Source of the DNA: Platanthera guangdongensis
Lineage: Eukaryota > Streptophyta > Magnoliopsida > Asparagales > Orchidaceae
DNA: 64,000 nucleotides
Assembly: GCA_039583875.1 (NCBI GenBank)
Contig: CM077166.1
Coordinates: forward strand, 87,666,564-87,730,563
Direction: 5' to 3'
The notes beneath the pieces are model-generated. The model was not told where the DNA came from and ran no database searches. It saw only the letters and a list, made by a program, of their open reading frames with translations. Each line of letters opens with the position of its first letter. The stretch's first letter is position 1. Both the position numbers and the translations under genes were made by a program. Of the stretch, positions 9,840-21,811 are shown piece by piece.

Positions 9840-11558
9840 GATCTTGTTGTGCAATGTATGAAATGTTATGAATGCTATGCAATGACTCACCCATGCACAC
9901 CCATGCAATTGCTATGTCGACACAGACTATAGTTCCCACTTTTCGAGCAGGTAGCTAACCTCTCAGGCATCAGCCGCCGTGGCCAGGCGGTGACAGTAGA
10001 ACGGGCACTTCTACTACTAGGCGGGTATCACACTACTTCACCTAGGCCTCCGTACGCCTCAACGCTAAGAACACAACAGTGGAGCCCATGCGTACTATGG
10101 CCCAGCGGGGTCTTGGGTAGATGTGCACTAAGAACACAGCCCGAACTGGCCTTGTGTGACCCGGAAGGGGCCTCGGAAGAAAGCACGAGTACACAGCCCA
10201 ACCGTTCACATGGCCGGAGGGGCCTCAGGATGTGAACACCGAGGACACAGCCCAAACCGACCAAGTCTAACTGTCAACTCCCGTCGGTGTGACGACTGGC
10301 GAGCCCGTAGACCTGCCACACTATCCTTAACCCAGGATTACGACACCGCGTGTCGACTCACACCACATGAAAATACCACAGCAACATATCATGGAAGGGG
10401 CCTCGGAAGTAAACACGAGGACACAGCCCAACCATCCATCCACACCTTATCTCAACACAACCAAAACAAGTGACGGTCAACACCGCATTTACATCCCTTC
10501 ATAATACTACCCGTAGGGAGACGACTCTCTAAGTATTGGACTACAAGACTCATTTCATTAATCAAACATGTTCATGATCATAATCTATTCATCTATATGA
10601 CTTTCCAAATGATGACAATGTAATATAAACACGATGCGCATATAAAGATCTATCTCACTTTTCATTTGATAATGTCATAATATAAACATGAAGTGCACAA
10701 TTATCAATCTTTCAATTCCTGCCAATTCAGTTCGTTTAAATAATATTGTTTCTCAATTTGATAATATGAAATCTGCAACAAATGATTAATCATTCATCCA
10801 AGCCAAGTATCTTGCATTATTAATTCCACCGAATCAAAATCCATTTTCCATTAAACCCAGAATTTAGGTGCAGGCTGAATCTGGACAGCAACTTCGACCG
10901 GAGATTCCTGAAGCTACGGGAATTCGGTGAAGACGTGTAACCCCACGATGGAAAGGTCTTTCCGAGGTCTACAACTCTCGTATTCAGACCTCAACCCAGA
11001 TTTGATATTATCCTATATGAAATCGGACTTGAAGTCTGCTGCGTACAGAACACAGTTTCTGCATACAAGATTTATTGAACACCATATTCGTTTAGACTTT
11101 CCTGTGGCTACACACTTTGCCAGAAGTCGTGCAACCACTCGTTGGAAAGGTATTTTCAAGGGCTTCAACTTTCATGTTAAGACGAAAGCCCAGATCTGGT
11201 CATAGCATACATAAAAATGGCCACGAAGTTCGCTGCGCGCAGAATACAGATTCTGCACGCATCTTAAGGTGGAATGAACGGCATCGGTTCATCTTCCTCC
11301 TCAAGGCGATTCTTTCCAAATCATTCCAGAAAACCTCCTCCCTTATTCACCCTCAAGAGGCCAAAACCCTTCACGAAACCATCCCTTATCATCACATTGA
11401 AGAAGGGCGTGGTTGAAGAGATCTAAAACCTAAGACACCAGTCTTAGCATGGCCTTTCCTAGAAAACTCCTCCTCACCATCAAGACTCTCTTGAGTTGAT
11501 GTCTCTCCTAGGAAAATAACTATAGATCTAGCACCAAGGGAGAGGGTAGGAAACTCAC

Positions 11559-11618
11559 ATTGGCTCCAGCGGTACCACCATTTCCGGCCATGGATCTCGT
11601 AGTTCTCCTTGGCGGCAT
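11559..11618 (-). CDS. Putative Gag leader exon, 3' LTR copy of D
   Basis: Twenty codons, MPPRRTTRSMAGNGGTAGAN, end at AAT|GTGAGT in phase 0. It matches E's leader exon in length and frame. This copy lies in the 3' LTR and would not normally be used; the 5' LTR copy is at 61116-61175, where the second codon is changed from Pro to Leu. Confidence 0.55.
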
Positions 11619-11746
11619 CTTCTCTTTCACGGCGATGGCGGATCTCCTTCGGTAGAACTTGCTCCAGCAGTTTCCCTCTCACCAGGAGTTCTCACAGGAA
11701 TTAGGGGATGAAATGAGAATGAAAACGGCTAGGGTTTTCTCTCCCC

Positions 11747-11759
11747 CTTATATATAAAA
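11747..11759 (-). promoter_or_regulatory. TATA box, 3' LTR of D
   Basis: On the minus strand TTTATATATAAGG lies between the U3 palindrome array and the leader exon. The 5' LTR copy is at 61304-61317. Confidence 0.6.
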
Positions 11760-11954
11760 TGTGACACGGGTAGGGACACGACCGTGTCCTTACCCGTGTC
11801 CTGCCTGGCGAAGCGGCAACGACAGTTTCCATGTCGGTTCAATACTTGACACGGGTAGGGACACGCCCGTGTCGCGACCCGTGTCCACATGACACGGTCG
11901 TGTGCCTGGCCGTGTCCTTGGCCGTGTCCTTCTCGGGTTGCATCTCGACACGCC

Positions 11955-12369
11955 TCGTCGAGCTCAACTCGACGCACACGGGTAGGACCACGCCCGTGTC
12001 ACTACCCGTGTCACTTGGTGTCGACACAGTTCGACGATCTCGACACGCCTCGTCGAGCTCAACTCGATGCACACGGGTAGGGACACGGCCGTGTCACTAC
12101 CCGTGTCACTTGGTGTCGACACAGCTCGCCAGTCTCAACACGGCTCGTCGAGCTCAACTCGACGCACACGGGTAGGGACACGGCCGTGTCACTACCCGTG
12201 TCACTGGGTGTCGACACAGCTCGTCAGTCTCGACACGGCCCGTCGAGCTCAACTCGACGCACACGGGTAGGGACACGCCCGTGTCGCTACCCGTGTCGCT
12301 ACCCGTGTCACTACCCGTGTCACTTCCCGTGTCACTACCCGTGTCACTACCCGTGTCACTACCAGTGTC
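11955..12369 (-). repeat. 95-bp and 12-bp tandem repeats in U3 of D
   Basis: A 95-bp unit starting TCGTCGAGCTCAACTCG begins at 11955, 12050, 12145 and 12240. Each unit holds a CACGGGTAGGGACAC/GTGTCACTACCCGTG inverted pair. From 12286 to 12369 there follow seven 12-bp units of the form ACTACCCGTGTC. The 5' LTR has the same layout at about 61512-61927. The repetitive peptides these encode in several frames are artefacts. Confidence 0.85.
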
Positions 12370-12583
12370 TCTCTGCACTGATTTCTCCACTTCTCCACAA
12401 GTGCAGTCCAATTCCCTGCACTTCTCAGGACTTGAGTCAACCCTCCTGACTCAACAACACACACTAGGGCCCTAGAACGATTCGGGACATTACAAATCCT
12501 ATAAACAAAATAAAAGATTTCGTCCCCGAAATCAGGCTTAGGCCGAGGGGAGAAATGCATAACAGGAAATTTAACATATTCTT

Positions 12584-15500
12584 TTAAATAAGATTACCTG
12601 GAGCAAACAACTCCGGGTAGCGTTGCTGTATCAAATCCATTGGCTCCCATGTGTACTCCTCCTTCCCATGATTCGACCATAGCACCTTCACTAAGGGTAC
12701 ACTTTTGCGGCGCAAAATTCTTGTCTCGCTGTCAACAATCCGCATCGGCTCTAGTCGCACAGACCTATCTGACGCCACTGCACCACCAATAGTGGGAATA
12801 AATTGGTCGGGCCGCAATAGTGCTTTTCGAAGCGACGATACATGGAACACTTCGTGAAGATTTTCTAGTTCTGGTGGTAACTCCAACCGATAGGCCAACG
12901 GGCCAATCCTTTCCAATACAGTATAAGGCCCAACATACCTTGGGCTGAGCTTTTTCACCCCACGTACCCGCGACACACCATGCATCGGCCGAATCTTGAG
13001 AAACACTTTTTCGCCCACTTGGAACTCCACCATCCGGTGCTTTTTATTGTAATATTTCGCCTGTCGACTTTGATTCTCCAACATGCGATCCCGTATCAAT
13101 CTGACCGCCGCATCAGTATCATCTATGTATTCGTTTCCCAATGCCTTCGGATCTTCATCTTGCACCCAAGACAAGGGAGTCATGCACCTTCTTCCGTAAA
13201 GGGCTTCATGGGGCGCCATGCCGATGCTCGCCTGATGGCTATTATTATAGGAGAATTCCACTAGTGGCAAGAGCCTTTCCCATGGCTCTCCTCTGTCCAG
13301 CACACATAACCTCAATAAATCCTCCAGTGTTCTGATGGTCCGCTCTGACTGCCCGTCCGTCTGAGGATGAAATGCGGTACTAAAGGTTAGGCGTGAGCCC
13401 AAATACGCCTGTACCGCCTTCCACTCATTGGATGTAAATCGACCATCCCGATCCGAAACAATTGTCTTGGGCACGCCATGATACCATACAAATTGCTCCA
13501 CAAAAAGGCGTACCAAAACATCCACGTGTGCTTCCTTCTTCATTGGAATGAACCGGGCCACCTTTGTCAGTCGATCCACAATAACCCACACCGAATTATT
13601 CCCGGAGCGTGAGCGAGGTAGCCCATGGACAAAGTCCATGGAGATGTCCTCGAACTTCCATTCGGGGATGGGCAATGACTGCAACAAACCACCGGGACTC
13701 CTGCATTCAGCCTTCACTCTTTGGCAAGCTTCACAATGTGTAACATAATAGCGAACATCCTTCTTCATTCCCGGCCAACACATGGTCTTTCGCAATCCGG
13801 CGTACATCTTAGCAATAACCGGGTGCACTGAATATTGAGAGGAATGTGCCTCTCTCAAGATATCCTCCCGAATTTTGCCGCCCTTGGGAATATAGAGTCG
13901 GCCACGAAAATAAACGAGGCCGTCTTTGAGTGTGTACTCATCGGTGGTCCCATCTTCAATTGCCTTGATTGTTGGGGCCAAGGCCGCATCCATTCCTTGC
14001 TCCACCCGAATCCGGTCTCGGATATCACAAACTATGCTCATGTTGGCCAAATACTCCGCATACTCTGCCGAAGGAGCCTTGAATACTCGAGTAATTCCCA
14101 TCTCCTCGATCATCCGAGCCAACTCCATACTCATCAACTGAGACTCTGGGCTAGAGCCTGGCGCTTTTCTACTTAAGGCATCGGCTATCGAGTTCGCTTT
14201 CCCGGGGTGGTAGTTCATGGTGAACTCATAGTCGCATAGAAATTCCAACCACCGCCGTTGTCTCAGGTTCAACTCCTTTTGAGTGTGGACATACTTCAAG
14301 TTCTTGTGATCGGAAAAGATCTCGCAGTGTATGCCATATAGGTAATGCCTCCAGACCTTCAAAGCGAAGACCACTGCTCCCAACTCCAAATCATGAACCG
14401 GGTAATTGATTTCATGTTTCTTTATCTGCCTTGAAGCATATGCGATCACGTGCCCGTGCTGCATCAATTCCGCTCCCATCCCTTGATATGATGCGTCCGT
14501 GTAAACTTGGAATCCTTCCTTCCCCGACGGAAGTGCAAGGATGGGGGCAGAGGTAAGCCTATCCTTCAGCTCTTGAAATGCCGCTTCACATTGAGGTGTC
14601 CACTCAAATGGCACACCCTTCTTCGTCAAGGAGGTAAGGGGAAGGGCTATCTTGGAAAATCCTTTCACGAACTTGCGATAGTACCCAGCAAGTCCAAGAA
14701 AGCTTCATACATCGGCCGCCGACTTCAAGGGCGACCACTCCTCACGGCTCACACCTTTGCTGGATCCACCGCTAATCCTGCTCCACTGATCACGTGCCCC
14801 AAGAAGGCTACCTCCTTAAGCCAGAATTCACACTTGCTAAACATGGCATACAAGGCATGCTCCTTCAATTTCTTCAAAACCAAGGTCAGGTGCTCGACAT
14901 GCTCCTCCTCCGTCTTTGAGTAGACCAAGATGTCGTCGATGAAAACAATGACGAAGATGTCCAAATACGGTTCAAACACCTTGTTCATCAAACTCATGAA
15001 GGCCGAAGGGGCATTTGTGAGCCCAAACATCATTACTGTGAACTCATACAAACCATATCTCGAACTGAAGGCCGTTTTCTGGATGTCCCCTTCCTGTATC
15101 CTCAACTGATAGTATCCGGAGCGCAAATCCAATTTAGAAAACCAATGTGCTCCCACTATTTGATCGAACAACTCATCGATCCGAGGTAGTGGATAAGTGT
15201 TCCGCACCGTCAACCGATTGAGTTCCCGATAATCTATGCACAATCGCAGGGTTCCATCCTTCTTCTTTACGAACAGTACAGGGGCTCCCCATGGTGATGA
15301 ACTGGGGCGAACGAACCCTGAATCCACCAGTTCTTGCAATTGAACTCTAAACTCCGCGAGTTCTTTCGGAGCCATTCTGTACGGAGCCTTGGATACAGGC
15401 TTGGCACCTGGTACTAGATTGATCTGGAAGTCAACCTCTCTATGCGGAGGTAATCCTGGTAGCTTCTCAGGAAATACCTCGGGAAAATCCCGCACAACCC

Positions 15501-15974
15501 GTACATCCTTTAATTCCAACGCTTCCTCCTTCAACTCGAACCAGATCATGAAGACCTCCTCCCCCTTCATATGAGCTTTTACAACCTGGACGGAAGATAA
15601 CATCATGCGAGGCGCGAAGCCAATACCTTGGAAGATGACGTCAGAGTCTCCATGTCTCAAATAGATCCGCTTCTCCGCACAGTCGATCCTCGCGAAGTGC
15701 CAATCCAGCCATGCCATGCCCAAAATGATGTCAAACTCCGGCATTCTCAGAACCGTGGCCGGCGTATCAAAGGCCTTCCCATCAATAAATAACTCCAACT
15801 CGCACTTGGCGGTTGCAATCATCTCCGAGCCATCCGGAAGGCGTACATGTCGGGCTATGCCAGTGAAGTACTGTACATCCTCCACGTCTTTTATGAAATC
15901 CTCTGACACAAAGGAGTGAGAGGCACCGGTATCGAATAGCGCATAGGCTGTCTTCCTGCCAATAATCACGGTGC
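12584..15974 (-). pseudogene. pol: pol of element D (protease, RT, RNase H, integrase, chromodomain-like tail)
   Basis: Exon after the gag-protease intron. Domains in order are protease with DTGAS (about 15933-15919), reverse transcriptase with FIDD (about 14929-14943), RNase H, integrase with an HHCC zinc region, a D-D-E core and the GPY-type block LSPRYVGPY, and a C-terminal WEP chromodomain-like segment ending at 12584. The frame is broken near 14750, where a small deletion gives a TGA, and then by a TGA at 14705-14707 that reads as CGA to TGA before SFLGLAGYY. From about 14700 to 12584 it is open. The open frame's first listed codons at 15969 and 14668 are GTG, not starts. Translation is expected as a Gag-Pol fusion. 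Confidence 0.92.
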
Positions 15975-16069
15975 CTAAGTACCAACAACCAAACCTTATT
16001 GCTAGTGGCTAGTAAGTTCTAATCAATTCAAGTTAGACCATGCAAATATGTAAATTAATTAAATCATAC
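15975..16069 (-). other. Putative 95-nt gag-protease intron of D
   Basis: On the minus strand the donor GCAG|GTATGA (GT at 16069-16068) and acceptor TACTTAG|GC (AG at 15976-15975) bound an AT-rich segment with TCTAAC as a possible branch site. Removal joins DVIA-G to TVIIG in phase 1 and opens a continuous frame into the protease. Unspliced RNA stops within five codons after DVIA. Element G has an intron at the same codon and phase. Confidence 0.75.
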
Positions 16070-17195
16070 CTGCAATCACATCTTGTGGGTTCTGTTCCTG
16101 CGCCATGTCAAGCGCGTACACCTGATCCCGGACCGGTCCGGGGTTTCCTCTTGGCGGTCCTCGTCCTCGACCACGCATATATCCCCGCCCTCGTGGAGCT
16201 GTTGGAGGGAGAGCAGGAGGGAGAGCAGGAGGGAGAGCAGGAGGGGTGTTCCCATATAGCTGCGGGCAAAAACGCCGGATGTGGCCCGGCTGGTTGCATT
16301 CGAAGCACACCAGACCACGACGCCCTTCAGGTTGTTGAAATCGCTGAGGCTGTGGGGGTGGAGGCAACGCAGGCGGCTGCGGAACTGGATGCTCCACCCT
16401 ATAGTTTCGGTGGACATGCCCTCCACCTCTTTGATAACCTCTTCCTCCTCTGAAGTCCCGTCTCCATCTATTACTTGGGTCGGCTTCCATCACGTCCTCC
16501 GCAGGCCTCTTTCTACATCCCAGGTGGTCCGCCTCCAATCTTTTCGCCATATCAATGATCTCCGCCAATTTACCATCCGCTATAAACAAAAGGGACTGCC
16601 TTAGGGGATCTCACAGCCCTTTATAGAAGCGCTTGGCATAACCTCTGTCATCAAACTCATAAGAATCCACAAACCTTGCGAGATGCTGGAATTCCCGCTG
16701 GTATTCTGTTACCGACTTTGATCCCTGCTTTAGTAGAAGGAACCTCTGCTCAAGCTCATCTCGGGCCGATGTAGGGATAAAGTGCTCCAAGAAAACACCC
16801 GAGAATTCACTCCAACTTATCTCAGTGTAGATCCGGCCTTGGAAGGTAGAGCCCATGAGGGACTTCCACCACCTCTTCGCATGTAAGTCCAAGACGGACA
16901 CTGCCAATGTCACTGCTATGTTGGCTGGGCAACGGATACCAGCCAACAACTCCTGTATCGTGTCTAGCCATTCCTCTGTACGTACGGCTGACTCCGTCCC
17001 AAGGTAGAGGGGAGGGGAGAGAGCTCGGAAGGTGCTCAGCCAGTTGGAGCTCGGGGCCTGTTGTTGCACCGGAGCCTGTTGTGCCTTAAAAGCATCAAGA
17101 ATGGCGGTGAGCGTCTGCCCCAACTCAGACTGTTCGAACTGAGTGGGTATGGGAGGGGTAGGAGTACCCCCCATCGGCTCAACATGCAGTGGAAC
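16070..17195 (-). pseudogene. gag: gag of element D
   Basis: The frame runs from a phase-0 splice acceptor (TGTATGTGTAG|GTT, AG at 17197-17196) through the ATG at 17174. It encodes the capsid-like retrotrans_gag region (WLDTIQELL, WWKSL, FLEHFIPTSARDELEQRFLLLKQG), then a basic tail with the zinc knuckle CFECNQPGHIRRFC, and ends at the DVIA intron. One nonsense codon, TGA at 16611-16613, splits it; the context KGL-x-DPLR suggests CGA to TGA. The codon just upstream of the acceptor is an in-frame TAG, so translation must start either at 17174 or in a spliced leader exon. PRO-rich repeats near 16200 (about 15-bp units) are coding. Confidence 0.9.
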
Positions 17196-17373
17196 CTACA
17201 CATACACGACAAATTTGTGGTCAGGTTGGCTAAACTTAAGGTCAAAGTTGGACAAACTTAATGTGAATTACATATGGGCACACCACTGCTTCCGCTACGT
17301 CAGTTTGTCCCCAAACTGACTAACCAAACGGGGGTGGCACCATTGTTGAATGACTTCTTAGTTGAGGAACCTG

Positions 17374-17385
17374 GCTCTGATACCA
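17374..17385 (-). other. Primer-binding site of D (tRNA-iMet)
   Basis: TGGTATCAGAGC on the minus strand, two bases after the LTR end, is the standard complement of initiator methionine tRNA used by most plant LTR elements. Confidence 0.92.
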
Positions 17386-17387
17386 TT

Positions 17388-17965
17388 TGTAAGACCCCCC
17401 CCCTCCCAGAACCCAAAACACGGCACGAAGGGGGAGTCTTATGCCCGGAACAGCCGCCTTGCGGTAGCATTAGCACACGGGCTAACCTGTACCACAAGAC
17501 GCCTATTCCGCCGGCTACAACCATATCAATATAAATGCCAACCCAACCAAATAAATAAGCAAGAGAAGTCAAAATCCACACTAAGTAATATATAATGTCC
17601 AAAACATCAATAATGAGAAGCTAAACATGCTTCTACAAAATATCAGAGTACAGCTAATCATTGCCCAAATGGGCTACATCAGAGTAATCAAAATACTAAC
17701 ATCAGTAACCGACGGTATCGACGGAACCGTCACATCAGGCCCTGTCGTCCTGGCCTAGCTGTCCTGCTGCGTAGTCTGCGGCTGCTCTACCGGCGTGACC
17801 TCCTAAAAAGGTAGACGTAGCAACCGTTAGTCGAAACGACTAAGTGGTTTCACATCCGCTCCCCCGGCGACTCCTCGGCACCGGGCGGAGAAAAGGAACA
17901 AGAGTATAGTATATAACAAGTATGCAAGTAAAGGAGTATAAGCAGGTGGCAAGGTACATGAATAT
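17388..17965 (-). repeat. 5' LTR of element D, 3' portion
   Basis: It matches 9084-9660 and is cut off at 17965 by copia C. The last five bases, aatat, are repeated at 59217-59221, where the LTR resumes. The intact sister sequence at 9661-9665 shows the empty site. Confidence 0.93.
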
Positions 17966-18355
17966 TGAAAGTCCACCTAGTGTCAGCTACGTGCACCTAT
18001 GGGGGGGGGATAGGTGACGTGTAGCGCTTTTGCGGAATTTACGAATGCACCTGCACAATAAAAATAAAAAGCACAGCACACAGAATACACAGGCAGTTTA
18101 TAGTGGTTCCCCGACTTGGGTACATCCACTTTCCCCCTTCGACCTATCTCCCAACAAGGGACGACTCGGTCTCTTCTCCAACAGGATTGAAATCCAATCC
18201 CTGCACTATCGGAAGGAACCCTTCCACACGTGAGAGTCAACACTCCCACAAAACGGGTAGCACCCAACCCTTCCAACACGGAACAATCGTTCCTTTACAA
18301 CAAAAGTAAATATAGAATGTACAGGAGATACAAACTTCATTTGGAGACTACGGTG
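17966..18355 (-). repeat. 3' LTR of element C, distal piece
   Basis: It matches 44139-44525 and includes the LTR terminus TGAAAGTCCACC (plus strand). It is severed by G at 18356, and cggtg at 18351-18355 is repeated at 37013-37017. Confidence 0.92.
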
Positions 18356-18688
18356 TGTAACACCCCAGTTTTTGCTTCAGGTTCAGTCTGCAGTTCTGGA
18401 AATTTTTGGATTTCTGGAAAGAGGCACACGGCCTGCGACACGGACGTGTCGCAGGGCGTGTCGAGGCCGTGTCGACACTCGGCCCAAGTGTCGACACTTT
18501 GTGCTCGACAGAGTGTTGAGAGAGGGGCACACGGCCTGCGACACGGGCGTGTCGCAGGGCGTGTCGAGGCCGTGTCGACACTCTGCCCAAGTGTCGACAC
18601 TTTGTGCTCGACAGAGTGTCGAGAGAGGGGCACACGGCCTGCGACACGGGCGTGTCGCAGGGTGTGTCGAGGCCGTATCGACACTCTG
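18356..18688 (+). repeat. 5' LTR of element G, first part
   Basis: It matches 34389-34720, including the first tandem units of U3. H is inserted at 18689, and the duplication ctctg is at 18684-18688 and 27270-27274. The empty site is visible at about 34716-34720. Confidence 0.93.
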
Positions 18689-18730
18689 TGTAACGCCCCA
18701 ATTTTGTATGCGAGTCGGTCGCGGAAAAGA

Positions 18731-19110
18731 GTTTTTGGTGCCTGTAGGGGTACACGGCCTAGGACACGGGCGTGTCCAAGGCCGTGTCTGGCTGGTGATT
18801 TTTGTCCTTTTCCAACCCGAGAAGGACCGGCCAGGAACACGGCCGGATGACACGGGCGTGTCATCCGACACGGGCGTGTGCCAACCCGTGTCCCTACCCG
18901 TGTCCTGATGGGTCGTGTCCGTTGCCGTGGCGGTTATGCGTGACACGCCCACGAACACGGGCGTGTCGAGGAACCCGACACGGGCATGTCAGGTCAGACA
19001 CGGGCGTGTCTTGCCCGTGTGCATTTCTCAGTTCGATGATCGTGTCTGGATCGAGGCACACGGCCTTGGACACGGCCGTGTGCCAAGCCGTGTGCGGCCC
19101 AGGTCTGGGG
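18731..19110 (+). repeat. U3 palindrome array of H
   Basis: Many GACACGGGCGTGTC, ACACGGCCGTGT and ACCCGTGTCC motifs on both strands. The array is followed by the 5' leader that carries the ATG exon. The overlapping long open frames on both strands here are a by-product of CG-rich repeats. Confidence 0.8.
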
Positions 19111-19369
19111 AATTTTGTGCAGATCCGGCCGTTCATTTTCTTTAATTAGGATCCAATGGCCCAGATTAAATCCTGCTCTGTTAAGGCCGGGAATAGGGAG
19201 TTATTCCCTCATTTTCTCTCCAAAGTTCTCCCCTTCCAAAGTGAGAGAGGAGAGGAAGAAGAAGGAGGTTTCCGGCCGCCGGCGGAGCATTGGAGCACCG
19301 TTTCGAAATCGGAGAGCGGATCCGTGGAGGGAAGGTCATTGCGAAGAGTTCCAACCGCGTAGTTTTTCC

Positions 19370-19393
19370 ATGGCGCCAAAACGGACTACAAGG
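19370..19393 (+). CDS. Putative Gag leader exon, 5' LTR of H
   Basis: Eight codons, MAPKRTTR, end at AGG|GTAACG in phase 0. The candidate acceptor is GACTATAG|GTG at 20874-20875, also phase 0, 1482 nt downstream beyond the LTR end and primer site. The 3' LTR copy is at 25981-26004. G has the same exon length and donor. Confidence 0.6.
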
Positions 19394-20654
19394 GTAACGA
19401 TTCTCAACTCGAGCGCTTGAATCTCTTTCTTTCTGCATAAGGAATCCGCTCCCGCGAGTATGCGGTGAGTGCGTGGTGTTTCCTTGGGGTTGACGGGAAT
19501 AGTCCCCCTTGTGTTGCATGTAGAGCCCGGAATCGTAAGTACGGGCATAGGCATTGTGTGTGAAGCCTACCTGGACGTGTTTTGTCTGGATCGGTGATGT
19601 TGCATTTGATATGGTTTTGCCGGAGAAGACTCCGTGCTTTGGGTTTTTTTTTTCGGGTTTCTACACGGTAGATTGCAGCAGGGATCCTTGAGGTTAGCTT
19701 CAAGGCGCACCCGGAAAACTGAGCGGAAAAGTGTTCTGCTAACTTGGCGGTCTGGGAACCGGCCTTGATCATAACTGGGTTATGAGATTGTTTTGGGAAA
19801 TTTGGGATCCGAGAGAAGCTTGGCCCGCGCAAAGTTCCTTAAATTGGACATGCGGCGTGAGCAACGGGCAAGTGGAATTGGACCTAGGCTATGTGGTTCG
19901 GTGCGAGAGACCCGAAGACGGGGACTGGCCGTTGGCATAGTCGGAGCCTTAGACGGTGGTCAGAAAGGCTAAATGCTCACATGTTGTTGCCATCCTAGGG
20001 ATGGTGGTGAATGCACTGATTTATCAGGGTTCACCATGAATGTGCCCTGAGTGCACGGGGTGTTTGCCGTGCGAGCCTACACCTGTGGCGAATTATTATT
20101 GCGATATATATATATTGTTGGGCTAATGTTTTGCAGGGAAAGAGCACCGCCGTCCCGAGTAAGGGGCGGGTCGTTATAATTTGGTCGGCTTTTAGCTGAC
20201 CGTTGCTTTATTTGCCACCGTGCGGTGGTATGTGCTTGCAGGTGTTGCGGAGCCGAGCGCCAAATAGCGGGCTGGAGCCCATGTTGCTGTGCTGGCCCTA
20301 GAAGGCCGTAGATAGTTGTTTTTACATTTCTCATGTGTGGCCGGCCTGCGAGCCGATGTATGTAAGACATGTTATATTTATGAACATTTGTAAGGCCATA
20401 AGGCCATGTACCTGTTTCAGTGTATTTGGGGTTCGTTCTTGTAGTTGTAAATGTGGACATTCATATTGATGGATTTAAGTTTGGGTTCTTCACTTTAAAA
20501 CTTCCGCTAGAATGCTCTGTGGTTAGGACGAGTAGTCTTAATTGGTTGGTTTGATTATTCACTTGGTAACCCTTCGACTGTCTGTGGTATATGGCGTCGG
20601 GTTCCAGCTGGACCTTCTGTTATATGTCATGCGACAGATGGGGGTGTTACAATT

Positions 20655-20666
20655 TGGTATCAGACT
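20655..20666 (+). other. Primer-binding site of H
   Basis: TGGTATCAGACT follows the LTR by three bases. It matches the tRNA-iMet complement at ten of twelve positions; the end is degraded (GACT instead of GAGC). Confidence 0.75.
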
Positions 20667-20875
20667 TCTGGTTACGGTCAAGCTTAAATGAATTCGTGGG
20701 CGAATTCTTTTAAGGGGTGGTGAGCACATGTGTGCGTCATCGTTATAACATTAAAAAGAACCCATGAATGTCCACTTAGGAATGAAAAATACTCGTGGTT
20801 GAGGAACCTACGTGTTCCTATAATTGCTTTTTGCAATTTTGTTTGGTCACTTATTGGTGTTTTGTATGACTATAG

Positions 20876-21811
20876 GTGACCGGGAGTGGCGTAGAGCCGA
20901 CAGAACATCTGGTTTCTGAGGATTATAGTGCACCCAGTGGCGCGCTTGATACCCCTCTTCGTTAGAAACCATAAGAAGGATCGTTGAAGTGGTGCTCGCT
21001 GTGACTAGTGCACAGCAAGGAAGCAATGTGCAACCTCTTGTCCCCGAGATGACTTCAATGTCGGGTGGTGTGTTGAATCAAATGACATTTAGGAGGCCAT
21101 CAGGTCAGCCGTTAAATATGTGCTTGTGCAGGGTACGCACTCAGTTGATGAGTATTTGCAGGCATTCCTTTTGATAAGCCGCTACCCATGCTTTGAGTTG
21201 GAGAACGAGAGGTCTATAGTCGATAGATTCTATAGTGGTCTACGTGACGAACTACGAATTCCACTTCTAGGACCAAAACTAATGGGATTCCGAGCCTTGG
21301 TAGAGTCGGCCAGATCTTGGAAGTGGAAATGGGAAAAATTCACCAGATACCAGTGAGTAGGGTATCGAACTCTGCAATTCCTATGAGGGGTGCATCTTGC
21401 AAAATGCTGAAGAAGAAGGTTAGATCATCGACTAGCAAGGTTGCTTACAACTGTCATACTTGTGGAAAGAAAGGACACTTTGCCCGAGAATGTTGGGATG
21501 GTGCTCAGAAGATTAGGAAGCTATGTCAGGAGCAGGTGAGGACTCTGGTACTAAGAAACCACAGTTCAAAGGGCCAAGTTCAAAGTTCGATGTCCGCAGT
21601 TGGAATAAGAAGCTGAAGACTTCGAACTCAGCCCCTTCTTCTGGTGCGTCGGGAGCAACTACAAGTCGAGTCCCAAGAGCTTGCTATATCTGCGAAAAAG
21701 TGGGACATTTTGCACGTGAGTGTTGGAGTGGACGTGCAAAGTCCGAAAGGAAGTCTGAAGAGTACAAGCTTGGTCAGCAAGAGGACAGAAAGCAAGCAGA
21801 CGTGGTGACAG
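20876..21811 (+). pseudogene. gag: gag remnant of element H
   Basis: From the phase-0 acceptor the frame reads VTGSGVEPTEH and soon stops (TAG near 20968), then continues in another frame as RRIVEVVLAVTSAQQ. The N-terminal capsid half seen in G and D is largely missing: sequence jumps to the block around VDEYLQ, IVDRFYSGLRDELR. Two zinc knuckles follow, CHTCGKKGHFAREC and CYICEKVGHFAREC, about 240 bp apart, where D and G have one. It ends at the conserved DVVTG with the donor ACAG|GTAAGG at 21811/21812. Confidence 0.8.

Larger units (their letters stand above)
9084..12494 (-). repeat. 3' LTR of element D (3.41 kb)
   Basis: It is near identical to the 5' LTR pieces 17388-17965 and 59222-62051. 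On the minus strand it contains tandem repeats and palindromes in U3 (12370-11760), a TATA box, the leader exon, a long non-coding stretch, twin hairpins, and the TTAGTCG/CGACTAA hairpin (9526-9542). I see no gene beyond the leader exon; frames such as 7.8-10.5 kb are LTR sequence. Confidence 0.93.
18689..20651 (+). repeat. 5' LTR of element H
   Basis: It holds a U3 palindrome array (18731-19110), the leader exon at 19370, and a long non-coding region up to GGGGTGTTACA. I do not recognise a clear TATA box. Compared with 25299-27269, differences are mostly single-base indels. Confidence 0.92.

Noticed and set aside
12286..12369. Regular short repeats resembling a CRISPR-like array
   Set aside because: The units are contiguous 12-mers without spacers, inside the U3 of a plant retrotransposon LTR and repeated in its partner LTR.
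12154..12475. Open frames encoding SDTG or LPVS repeat peptides on both strands
   Set aside because: They arise from a 12-bp repeat (a multiple of three), are open in several frames at once and lie in LTR U3. No coding evidence.
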